Source: Ophthalmolycus amberensis
Taxonomy: Eukaryota; Chordata; Actinopteri; Perciformes; Zoarcidae
Length of the DNA stretch: 64,000 nt
Direction: 5' to 3'
Assembly (NCBI GenBank): GCA_024529925.1
Contig: JAFEUB010000913.1
Coordinates: forward strand, 275,001-339,000
Shown: positions 23,096 to 32,640 of the stretch, piece by piece
Numbering within the stretch: the first letter of the stretch is position 1
Layout: every line of letters begins with the position of its first letter
Notes under the pieces: model-generated
Databases searched by the model: none
Seen by the model: the letters and a program-made list of their open reading frames with translations, nothing else
Told to the model about the DNA's origin: nothing
Position numbers and translations under genes: made by a program

Positions 23096-24451
23096 GGAGA
23101 CAGACAACCAGGGGGCTCCCTGGAGAGGGCCAACGAGCTAAACTGTTTCTTCAATAGGTTTAGCTCAGAGCCCTCATCTGTCTCCTCCACACACCACACC
23201 TCCCAAACACCTCCCCCTCTGTCCCCCCTGGTGAGCTGCATGGACTCAGAGCCCTCCACTTCAAAGGGCTCTGCCACCACCGACATAATGACCCCCCTCC
23301 CCCCCCTCTCTGTGACAACTGGCCAGGTGAGAAGACAGCTGGAGAGACTCCACCAAGGCAAGGCTGCTGGACCTGATGGCATCAGCCCCAGGGTCCTGAA
23401 GACCTGCACCATCCAGCTGTCTAATGTCCTTCAACACCTCTTCAACTTGAGCCTGAAGCAGGAGGAAGTCCCGGTGCTTTGGAAGACGTCGTGCCTGGTT
23501 CCTGTACCGAAGAAGACGACACCATCTGGCCTCAATGACTACCGACCAGTTGCCCTCGCATCACATGTGATGAAGGTGCTGGAGAGGCTGGTCTTGGCCC
23601 ACCTCCGGCCGCAGGTGAAATCCTCACTGGACCCTCTGCAATTTGCATACCAGCCTCGTGTGGGGGTGGACGACGCCATCATCTACCTGCTGCAGCGAGC
23701 TCAGTCGCACCTGGATGGATCCGGTGGCTCTGTGAGAATCACTTTCTTTGATTTCTCCAGTGCATTTAACACCATCCAACCAGTGCTGCTGAGTGAGAAG
23801 CTGCGGGTGGTGGGGGTGAACGCGTCCACCGTCTCCTGGATCACTGACTACCTCACAGGCAGACCACAGTTTGTCCGACTGGGCAGTGTGCTGTCTGATG
23901 CGGTGGTCAGTGATACTGGAGCCCCACAGGGAACTGTTCTGTCTCCCTTCCTGTTCACCTTGTACACCACTGACTTCCAGTACAACTCTGTGTCATGCCA
24001 TCTGCAGAAGTTCTCTGATGACTCTGCAGTGGTCGGGTGTATAAGGGACGGACGGGAGGAGGAGTACAGGGCAGTAGTGGATGACTTTGTGGAGTGGGCC
24101 GGTAGAAATCACCTGCGTCTGAACGTGGCCAAGACCAGAGAGATGGTGGTCGACTTCAGGAGGAAGACGACGGCTCCACAACCGCTGAGAGTTCTGGGAG
24201 AGGATGTGGACATGGTGGAGGAGTACAAGTACCTGGGTGTCTCCATCGACAGCAGACTGAACTGGAAGAACAACATCAACACTGTGTACAAGAAGGGGAT
24301 GAGTCGACTCTTTTTCTTGAGGAAACTTCGATCCTTCAACGTGTGCAGCAGGATGCTGGAGATGTTCTACCAGTCTGGTGTGGTCAGTGCACTGTACTTC
24401 TGTAGTCTGCTGGGGGAGCAGCATTGGAGCCGGAGACACCAACAGACTTAA
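23006..24451 (+). pseudogene. LINE reverse transcriptase ORF, 481 codons (copy 1)
   Basis: This open frame encodes the polymerase of a non-LTR retrotransposon, which copies LINE RNA into DNA at a nicked target. Roughly the first 33 residues are out of the true LINE frame because of an indel near 23090-23110; family sequence is recognisable from about residue 38 (SLERANELNCFFNRFSS). Motifs in order are KAAGPDGI (119-126), NDYRPVAL (177-184), block A FFDFSSAFNTI (247-257, catalytic Asp), GAPQGTVLSP (305-314) and block C FSDD (336-339). FSDD takes the place of the commoner YADD, as seen also in copy 2. The thumb-region motif YKYLGVSID follows. The end is lost to a frameshift near 24430; the shifted frame continues with ERRTLKKLLSILDNPDHPLH. 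Host function is not expected. Confidence 0.9.
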
Positions 24452-25023
24452 CAAACCAGTTAAGAAGGCCGGCTCATCATTGGCTGCAAACAAGACAATC
24501 TGGAAGAGGTGGTGGAGAGGAGGACACTGAAGAAACTATTATCCATATTGGATAACCCGGACCACCCTCTCCACCACCTCCTGCAGGGACAGAGGAGCAC
24601 TTTCTCCAACAGATTCAGCTCCGCTGTCACAAGGACAGATTCAGAAAAACATTCATGCCCACTGCCATTAGACTTTATAATAAAACACCTCGGGCCTGAT
24701 CATCGTCCTTCACATGACTACAACAACGCTACACGGTTGTTGCTTGTTGTTGGTGATCCTGGCTCTACTGTCCAGGTTGTTTAGTTTACTAGTTGTTAAT
24801 TTAATTAATACCACTCTATTCATGGTATATACTGTGCATTTCTATTTTTTATTCTATTTTATCTTATTTTTTATTAATCTATTCCTTCAAATTCAATATC
24901 TGCTCTGTTATTTTATTGTACTGTATATATTGTGCATTCCATACGTTATATTTTACTCTGTAAATTGCTGCTGCTACAAACTAATTTCCCCCTGGGGATG
25001 AATAAAGTTTATATCTATCTATC
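24452..25023 (+). other. LINE C-terminal remnant and 3' UTR (copy 1)
   Basis: After the frameshift, the LINE C-terminal sequence continues in another frame (VERRTLKKLLSILDNPDHPL) to about 24650 and then degenerates. An AT-rich 3' UTR follows, with the hairpin CCCCTGGGG near 24990, the polyadenylation-like AATAAA, and the ATCT tail. The corresponding end of copy 2 at 45277-45330 has the same hairpin and AATAAA but an ATTCT-type tail. Confidence 0.8.
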
Positions 25024-26100
25024 ATCTTTTTGTGCCATCTCACTCTGAAGCTGAGACTAATCATGAATCGATTAACGCCACTCATTCAACTGATCGCTGA
25101 TTAATACCAAGAGTTTTTAATCAGACCTGACTAATCAGTCAGCCTGATTCATTGGACAAACACAATTAATTGTTTTTCATTCTACGGGGAACAAATGACG
25201 TTTGCAAATTATAATTTCGGAGGCCAAAATGAATCAGCTCAACTAACAATAAATGCAGTGAATTATTAGTGCGTATTGTTATACAACTGTTTTGATTGTT
25301 ATTGCTGCTATTAATGTTTCTAATTACAACGCTGAGGGAGATTATCTTCATTTTATTTTACTACGACCACTATTACGATGTTATTACTGTTTGGTTTTTG
25401 TAGTATTTGTTAGTTGTTGGTTTTAGTTCTGTTCTCGTTACTCTGCTGTTTTTACATACAAGACCACTCAATAGCTCACTAAGGACACAGCCTTCTCCTG
25501 GCTGCAAACACGCTGCTCAGAATATGAAGAGGCAGTGACACACACCTGCTGATTCGAGTTTGTGCTTGCGTGTCGACTAATTTGAATGTTTGAGTGCTTG
25601 TGCGTGTGATGCCTGAAGCAGAGCAAATACCCGCTCAGCGTGCAATTCTCTTCTAATAGCAGTAATCTCGCCACAGCTCTGCACTGCATCAATAGTCACT
25701 GCGCTATTATTCTGAAAAGCTCAGGGAGGAAGCGACGAAATGGCAGAAGAAATGACGGTTTGCAGACAAAATAAGCCGTCATTTGTCCGACTCGATGCCC
25801 TCCCGCTCGTCTTCCTTATCAATGCGGCCACGAGTTGATGTCAGCGATGACCACTTTCAAACACATTCGAACACTCCCGCTCTTTTCACCCCGTGACTAA
25901 AATTCTCCAGACGATCTCGTTCCCGTTCACACATGCAGACGGGCACTATGGGAACTATGTCACTAGAAACTGAATTTCAATCAGATATGAAGTTTAATAT
26001 CCGTCAATATTAATTGTTCTTTAATAATTGCATGAAGAAATCCATTATGAATATATGAGGCTGGAACTGAAATACAATAATCAGCCGGCGGCGCTGAGTC
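25024..26100. other. Single-copy AT-rich DNA, nothing supported
   Basis: AT-rich, homeodomain-like TAAT motifs are frequent in 25040-25360. No gene or repeat is recognised. Confidence 0.5.
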
Positions 26101-26563
26101 ATAGACTGTATATAAGAAGTGCACGTAGACATCAGGACCAGTAGTTTGTGGACTGACATTTGGAAGCCTTGAGTTCGGCATTTTGGCCGTCGCCATCTTG
26201 GATTTTTGCAACCAGTGAACGGAAGTGACCATATTCGGACTGAAGAGGAGTGAGAGATACGGCTCTGGTGAGCTACCTGTCAATCACAATGTAGCCCCAC
26301 CCTAAAGCATCCCCTGCTTTATGGTCTGTTTGACTCTAAATGGACCATAATTTACTAAATGAACATCATGCTGTATTGAAGAAGACTTGAAACTAGAGAT
26401 TGAGACCATAAACTCATGTTTACAATGTTTACTGAGGGAATAAATCAAGAGAGAAGTAGAGTCATTTTCTCATAGACTTCTATACAACCAGAGGAGTCGC
26501 CCCCTGGTGGACATTAGAGAGAATGCAGCTTTAAGACACTTCAGCATCGGCTTCACTTTTCAG
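26101..26563 (+). repeat. Dispersed repeat family A, copy 2 (longest)
   Basis: The longest copy of family A in the window, from ATAGACTGTATATAAGAAGT to about TTCACTTTTCAG. It contains GCCGTCGCCATCTTGGAT, ACCTGTCAATCACA, AAAGCATCCCCTGCTTTATG and GAGTCGCCCCCTGGTGGACA. The other copies are at 11503-11800 (inverted), 30649-30895 (nested in a MITE), 28097-28153 (inverted fragment), and small scraps near 10029 and 19322. No long open frame and no obvious terminal inverted repeats are seen, so its class is unknown to me. Confidence 0.9.
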
Positions 26564-27622
26564 AACTGAGGTTTGCCATCTGGTCTAACATGTGTAATAA
26601 TAGGTATAGAAAGTTTGCACAGCTGTTACACAGTTTAGGTCCAGCAGCGCTGCAGCTCGCCACCTGGCTGAACTCGAGCTGCTACAGCAGGAGGTCCGCA
26701 CGCTCTCCTGCCTGCAACGTATCGTCTCCTGGCGGTGGGGAGGACAAACGAAAAACATTAGTCGTTTTCACGTTTCTTCAATAAACGAACGATCACAACG
26801 TACACAGAAGTGAACCTGCACTTGATTGCTCCTCCTCAATTTAAATTGTGAGAACTGAATGTGGAAGCAAATATCAAGAGTTTAATGTTCAATGAGGAAC
26901 AGATGTAGTTTCATATCACATTCAGCTCCAAGTTTTATAACTAATATATTCAATTTCAAATTATGCTATTCAATGCAGTTTTTTTATGCAATTATTCAAG
27001 TTAAACAATGTAAATTCAAATGATTTACACACACACACACTCACTCACTCACTCACACAGAGTAAAGCCCATCATCGTTTTTCCATTATTTTACTCAATT
27101 ACTGTTTCTCTACTCACTCTGAGTTCGGTCATTTGTCTTTAACAGTATATTCTGTAGGAATATGATTTTGTATTTTTCTATTCTGAAGCGTTAAGCTCCC
27201 ATTACAGACTCTGTTCGACCTGCTAAAATGTAAATGTAATGAAGTGAAATAAATCTATTCCAGACATGATGATATTTTTTTAAAGCTTGATATCAGCGGA
27301 GGTTTCGGACCACACTGAGATCTTTGTAACACCACAGGATGTTAGTATAATCTTTCCGCCGTCGTTCCCTCCTCTCCTCTCCCGTGTCCTGCTCTTCTTG
27401 ACTTTGTGTTTTGCAGATAACCACGTGAGCACTTCTGATAACAATTAAATCGGTTCCAAAGAGTCAGCAGAAGTGTTTCCTCTTTCTCCGTCAACGCACA
27501 TTTTCCTCTTGCTGATGTGAGCACTCTGCTGTGTGAGGGCGAGCAAGAAGCGAGAACTGATGTGATCGTCCGTAATGCTGTGTGTTTCCATGTGTCTCTG
27601 AGCGACAATCTACAATACAACT
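26564..27622. other. Single-copy DNA, nothing supported
   Basis: Short ACTC tandem at about 27030-27056. No gene is recognised. Confidence 0.5.
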
Positions 27623-27661
27623 TGTGTGTGTGTGTGTGTGTGCGTGTGTGTGTGTGTGTGA
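27623..27661. repeat. (GT)n microsatellite
   Basis: About 19 GT units with one GC interruption. Confidence 0.95.
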
Positions 27662-27750
27662 GATAGCCAAGCAGCTGAGCGAGATGGCAGCCTGTCTGTC
27701 TCTGTTAGCATCTTCACTCTGTCACGGCTGCCCTGGCTTAGAGCCTACAG

Positions 27751-27752
<2 letters not shown>

Positions 27753-27825
<73 letters not shown>
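27753..27825. repeat. (CA)n microsatellite, long
   Basis: About 36 uninterrupted CA units, among the longest CA tracts in the window. Together with the GT tract 90 bp upstream it forms an inverted pair. Confidence 0.97.
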
Positions 27826-27827
<2 letters not shown>

Positions 27828-28096
27828 ACATACATCTATATACTGCCATACTTAATATCTTCACTTTGATGGAAATGCATCAATACTCACTGTTATTGAC
27901 AGACTGGGAAATAAACACACAATAAAGGTCACTGTTGGGGAAAATTACATTGACTTCCATTAATTCCCTGCACAATGAATTGAATATTGGTCCCAATCGA
28001 CTTGGTCTTCCACGGTTAAATGAACATGACCGATGTTGTCGCTGCTACAGCGTCGCTCCTCCACATTACACACATGGTAACTTCCATCTATTATCA
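27826..28096. other. Single-copy DNA, nothing supported
   Basis: No coding or RNA feature is recognised. Confidence 0.45.
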
Positions 28097-28153
28097 GTCC
28101 ACAAACCAATGGGTCACGTCACAATGGCTACGTCCACTTCATACAATCAGACT
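28097..28153 (-). repeat. Dispersed repeat family A, 5'-end fragment (inverted)
   Basis: The reverse complement contains TGAAGTGGACGTAGCC and CCCATTGGTTTGTGGACTG, matching the first ~80 bp of family A at 26101 (AGAAGTGCACGTAGAC.. GTTTGTGGACTG). Only the family start is present. Confidence 0.65.
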
Positions 28154-28823
28154 ATTGACTTCATATCAAACCGAACGCCTTTGAGGAGAGCATTCACCGT
28201 TATCCCTGTTTGAATGACAATGGCCATGTGGAATAACCACAAACACTTTCTGTTGGTCGGACAACACTTTGTACCAACTATTTGTCTCATGTACACCCTG
28301 TATACTATGCTGAAGCAGAGCTGGAATTGAAGAGTGTGGCTGAAACTTGGTCCAAGGGGGCAAAAAAACAAATGCTTGGTGATGTGATGTGTTTGACGTT
28401 TGATGTTGCTCATGCACATCTTCATCTGCTCAGCCCACAGAGGCGGAATCACGCATTGAGGGGTTTTCAGTCATGAACTAAAGGAAGATGGAGCTGCTCC
28501 ACAATAGAGATTAATGGTGCGACTGTAACAGAGTTAATGATTCCACTTGCCATCACTGGCCATTGGTTGCTAGTATTACTATATTATTTAAGTTATTGCT
28601 GATCCTTATCATTTTCATATTATTTCCTTGTTTAAATATCATTTACAACGTATCATTAGTTCCCCATGGAGACAAGTGGGTTGTGTGTAACAGCGCCCTC
28701 TGCTGGCTGCTTGCAGACTCTAGTGGTGCGCCCAGCTTTCATGAACTGGTCTGAAGCAAGCTGTTTTCATGGTAGGTTGACCTGTGACAAGCTCCGTTGT
28801 GAAACATCTCATTCGATGTCTGA

Positions 28824-28827
<4 letters not shown>
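28154..28827. other. Single-copy DNA, nothing supported
   Basis: No recognisable gene; short frames only. Confidence 0.45.
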
Positions 28828-28877
<50 letters not shown>

Positions 28878-28880
28878 TAT
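28828..28880. repeat. (AT)n microsatellite
   Basis: About 22 AT units followed by AGAGAG and further ATATAT. The tract is self-complementary and cruciform-prone. Confidence 0.95.
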
Positions 28881-30094
28881 ATATAGAGATGTCCAGAAGT
28901 CCCTTTTTGTTCGTATAATTGTTTTAATTTATAATTTCTAGAGCAAATGGTTTTAACTGATTTAGCATTTAGCATTTAGCATGAGTAACATGCTAACCAC
29001 AGTTAGCTTAAGTATTTGTCCCTTTTGATTTAACAGTGTTCCGGAGCTTGTGACCACAACGTTGTCTATGAGAGTCACTGAAGCTGTTCTGTCTTTTACC
29101 AGCTATATTCTGTCCGATGAATAAACGTCTGGTTGGAGCCATCAAAAGATATCGTGTCCTGAATTAAACACAACACAACGGAGAGTACGCAACTGCTACA
29201 CGACGGTGACGGCTTTAAGGCGTCAGACAGATTTGTGTCCGCTGTCGCTTGCTGGCTGAAGGTAAACTGTCTTGTTTTTACCTGCAGGCTCTCCAACAGA
29301 CCGGTGTATAAAAGTTCAACTCTGTGACTGAACACCTGTGTCTCAGTTTAATGGAACATGATATGTGGACTTTTAGTGGCTTTTGATTCTCTCACTGAAA
29401 ATGATTTCCAACTCCAGAGGATGTGATCATGTGGTCTGGAACTGTTTTAAAAAAAGAGAAAAACACAGGGATTAGCCTCAGCAAAGCCTCAGTCTGGCTC
29501 TGACGGTCCACTGCAGCATTCTGGAGTAAAGCAGCTGAAAACGGGCAGCGGCATCAAACAGTCCTCCGTGGGCTGAACTGGACCCAGTCCAGCCGGCAGG
29601 TGTCCGTTAAAATCTTAACAACATAAAATCGGTGTGCATTAAACAAAATCATTGATCGCTGCTTGCTTGCAATATAAAACTGATGGAAACCATTGCATCA
29701 AAGTATTACTCCAGTTTTTTTGGGAATATGCATTAAGCTACAGGCCAGTTTCACACGAGGTTAGTAAATACATTTGTACTTTAAAGGTGTTGAATGATAA
29801 GTGATAATTATCTCCAGCGTTCCTGAGAAATTGACCAGTGTAAATTAGAAATAAATCAGCTGTAAATTACCAGCAAAACTGCATCAACAAATGTGTAATT
29901 GTAGTCAGAACCACATACAGCCATGTTTGAGTCTGCTGAGGATTTTGTGTTGGGCTGTGGGTCCTCCTTTGTCCGGGCTGCTGGCGTTGCCCTGTTGATC
30001 TGTTGGAGGGTGAAATAGCCGGAGCCCCTTCGAGTGATCATAACGTTAGCTTCCGACACTGCACCCAGTGCTGCAGTGGTCCTGCCAAGCTCTC
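28881..30094. other. Mostly single-copy DNA, nothing supported
   Basis: A 79-codon minus-strand frame at 29096-29335 shows no recognisable domain. The stretch may belong to an unnamed interspersed repeat, but no second copy is visible in this window. Confidence 0.4.
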
Positions 30095-30510
30095 TCTGTG
30101 TGTGTGTGTGTGTGTGTGTGTGTTTGTGTCTGCAACCACATCTGACTTCAGTGCCCAGGTACTGCGGTAGTCACTCCTGCCAAGCGCTCTGTGTGTGTGT
30201 GTGTGAGAGAGACAGAGAGTGAGCGATGTAGAGTAAATTTAGCAGCAGGGGAAAAGACAAAGTAGCAGTGGAGAAAGAGAGGGAATGATGCAGAAAAGTA
30301 ATTAAGGAAAAGAAAGAAGAGGATAGGCTGCGAGCGTGTGTGTGTGTGTGTGTGAGAGAGAAAGAGAGAGAGAGACATGAGTGAAATTCAGACGGAAGAG
30401 AGTTCAAGTTTTGGAGGAAGAGGAGACAGAGTAAGACAAAGCAAATCTAGTTTTGTGTGCGTGTGTGTGCATGTCTGCATGTGTGTGTGCATGTGTGTGT
30501 GTGCTCTCTG
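30095..30510. repeat. Cluster of GT and GA microsatellites with a local duplication
   Basis: GT tracts lie at 30096-30122, 30190-30206, 30336-30354 and about 30456-30505, and GA tracts at about 30205-30218 and 30354-30375. The phrase CCTGCCAAGC.CTCT before the first tract recurs about 92 bp later before the second, which suggests a local tandem duplication including the GT tract. Confidence 0.85.
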
Positions 30511-30590
30511 CAGTAGAAGGATAACATCCTCCTGTACTTTCCTGAATGAGATTCAGTCAAGCGCAGTTTATCACACACACACACACACAC

Positions 30591-30964
30591 TAGGGCTGCA
30601 CAATATATCGTTTCAGCGTCAACACTGCGATGTCCGTTAGTCACATCCATGGACTTGAAGCCTCGATTTCGCCGTCGCCATCTTGGATTACGGCCGTCGC
30701 CATGTTGTTTTTTCAACCAATGAACAGAAGTTATCATATTTTGAATGCAGAGGAGTGACGTAGAGACGCCGTATACGTCCCTGTCAATCACAGTAAGCCC
30801 CGCCCTAAAGCATCCCCTGCTTTATGGTCTATTTGACTCTAAATGGACCATAATGTACTAAATGAACATCATGCTGTATTGACTTCTATACAATCGGCAG
30901 AACCGAGTGTCCAGCAGACTTCAAAATATTGCAATGCCATTTTTTTTCCAATCATGCAGCCCTA
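30591..30964. mobile_element. hAT-like MITE carrying a nested family A copy
   Basis: The element begins TAGGGCTGCACAATATATCG and ends CAATCATGCAGCCCTA, whose reverse complement is TAGGGCTGCATGATTG. This gives a 10-bp perfect terminal inverted repeat, TAGGGCTGCA. Flanking octamers are ACACACAC (30583-30590) and AAACACAC (30965-30972), 7 of 8 identical, consistent with a hAT 8-bp target duplication in a CA microsatellite. The interior is interrupted at about 30649 by family A sequence. No transposase is present. Confidence 0.85.
30649..30895 (+). repeat. Dispersed repeat family A, copy 3 (nested, internally deleted)
   Basis: Matches 26140-26490 with GCCGTCGCCATCTTGGAT, CCTGTCAATCACAGTAAGCC, AAAGCATCCCCTGCTTTATG and AAATGAACATCATGCTGTAT. 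It then jumps from TGTATTGA directly to CTTCTATACAA, skipping about 95 bp that copies 1 and 2 have. It lies wholly inside the hAT-like MITE. Confidence 0.88.
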
Positions 30965-30966
30965 AA

Positions 30967-30981
30967 ACACACACACACACT

Positions 30982-31021
<40 letters not shown>
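30967..31021. repeat. (CA)n microsatellite
   Basis: About 26 CA units with a TCAT interruption, directly abutting the right end of the MITE. The CA tract before the MITE (30572-30590) was probably continuous with it before insertion. Confidence 0.95.
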
Positions 31022-31027
<6 letters not shown>

Positions 31028-31159
31028 GCAGCAGTAAAGAGAACGGTGCGTTTTGGATTAGTCGTGGTAATATCTCAACAAAGGTCTGGGAAATGGAAAG
31101 CTCTTCTGAGGGAAACTTACCGTGAACACTTATTCCCCCAGAAAATCACTCTTCCCCCA

Positions 31160-31710
31160 GCGTATGGAAAGACAGACAGAGGGAGACAGAGCTAGGGAGA
31201 CAGACAGAGGGGGAGAGGGAGGGAGGGAGACAGAGGGAGGGAGGGAGAGAGAGGGGGAGAGGGAGGGAGGGAGACAGAGGGAGAGAAGGAGACAGAAAGG
31301 GAGAGAGGGAGACAGAGAGAGAGAGAGAGAGAAGGAGAAGGAGACAGAGAGAGGAAGGGAGAAGGGGAGACAGAGGGAGGGAGGGAGGGAGATGGAGAGA
31401 GAAGGGGAGACAGAGTGAGGGAGACAGAGTAAAAGAGGGGGCCCAGAGGGAGGGAGACAGAGGGAGGTTGGGAGACAGAGGGAATGAGGGAGACAGAGAG
31501 AGTAAAAGAGGGGGAGAGGGAGGGAGACAGAGGGAGGTTGGGAGACAGAGGGAATGAGGGAGACAGAGAGAGTAAAAGAGGGGGAGAGGGAGGGAGACAG
31601 AGGGAGGTTGGGAGACAGAGGGAATGAGGGAGACAGAGAGAGTAAAAGAGGGGGAGAGGGAGGGAGACAGAGGGAGGTTGGGAGACAGGGAATGAGGGAG
31701 ACAGAGGGAG
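31160..31710. repeat. Polypurine tract with 70-bp tandem repeats
   Basis: About 550 bp in which the plus strand is nearly all G and A (GGGAGACAGAGGGAGG-type). From about 31428 to 31700 a unit marked by AGTAAAAGAGGGG recurs at 31428, 31501, 31571 and 31641 (spacing 73, 70, 70). Open frames of 182-195 codons on the minus strand are Ser-Pro-Leu low-complexity artefacts. Such tracts can form triplex (H-) DNA. Confidence 0.93.
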
Positions 31711-32446
31711 AGCCTCACTGCCTCCCCTGTCAACGCACATTCATCACAGAAAGATACAAAAAGTCAGTTAATAAAAGAGTGAAGATGTGAACCAGAGGGA
31801 GTAACACCGCACTTAAGGAGAACCATGTCAAAGACTCCATTCAGAAGTATCGTAGAAGCAGCACCGTGACTCAGAGGTTTGGTCTGTTGCCTCAGAAAGT
31901 CCTTCAGTTGATATGATGACCCTGCTCCACTGGGAGACATGTTTTGAATCTCACAGACCAAAGAGGAAGGAAACAAAAAGTCCTGTTTTACATAATTAAC
32001 CCATGTCCTACTTTGTACAGTTGATACATATAACAACTAAAATTGAATGGTGTTTTCCAATGTGGCAAACATTTGACATATGTTTCACATGTGATAAATA
32101 ACATACATTATAAATCATGTGTTTTTCTTAATGGCAACTGAAACTGAACTTTTTCATTGTTCTAAGAACCTTCCTTTTCATTGCCGTTCTTGGAACGCTG
32201 TTATGAGGGAATTTTTAAACTCCTATTTTATTTTATGTTGAGTACCCAAAAAAAGTACGTACTGTATCTCTCAGCACAAGAGGAACCGTGAGTGACGTAA
32301 ATGTACGGTGACTGATCAAACATATGAGATGCAGCATCATTTTATAAAACCTGTTAGCCATGTAAACAACAGACAGCTGCTTGTATCAGAATGGAAGACA
32401 ACAAACCCACTAAGCCAAAGAACGAGTAAGAGCTGCTGCTCAGCGA
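31711..32446. other. Single-copy DNA, nothing supported
   Basis: No gene is recognised. The stretch CACCGTGACTCAGAGGTTTG at about 31863 loosely resembles a common teleost repeat head but is too diverged to call. Confidence 0.4.
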
Positions 32447-32640
32447 GCTAACTCATTAGCATAAAGGCTAACCCAGTAGGCTAACCCAGTAGCACAAAGG
32501 CTAACCCAGTAGCACAAAGGCTAACCCAGTAGCACAAAGGCTAACCCAGTAGGCTAACCCAGTAGCACAAAGGCTAACCCAGTAGGCTAACCCAGTAGCA
32601 CAAAAGCTAACCCAGTAGGCTAACCGATTAGTATAAAGCA
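32447..32640. repeat. Compound minisatellite of CTAACCCAGTAG units
   Basis: Units alternate between a 20-bp form (CTAACCCAGTAGCACAAAGG) and a 13-bp form (CTAACCCAGTAGG). Degraded edge units (CTAACTCATTAGCATAAAGG) are on the left and (CTAACCGATTAGTATAAAG) on the right. No coding interpretation is supported. Confidence 0.95.

Larger units (their letters stand above)
22336..25023 (+). mobile_element. Rex1/Babar-like LINE (CR1/L2 group), 5'-truncated copy 1
   Basis: Homology begins inside the apurinic-type endonuclease domain (YYLPREFTSAIVVAVYVPPS), continues through a linker and reverse transcriptase, and ends in a short 3' UTR. That UTR carries a CCCC/GGGG hairpin, AATAAA at 25001-25006 and a tail of ATCT repeats at about 25011-25023. 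LINEs of this group end in such microsatellite tails instead of poly-A. The copy lacks its 5' end and carries one internal deletion, one in-frame stop and at least two frameshifts, so it cannot make full-length protein. The family name is recalled, and a CR1/L2-group assignment is safer than the exact clade. Confidence 0.9.

Noticed and set aside
31146..31740. Ser/Pro/Leu-rich proteins of 182-195 codons on the minus strand
   Set aside because: They are translations of the polypurine/polypyrimidine tract; two frames give similar low-complexity products.
31860..31960. tRNA-derived SINE head
   Set aside because: The similarity to a tRNA-like start (GTGACTCAGAGGTTTGGTCT) is too diverged, and no convincing A-box/B-box pair is seen.
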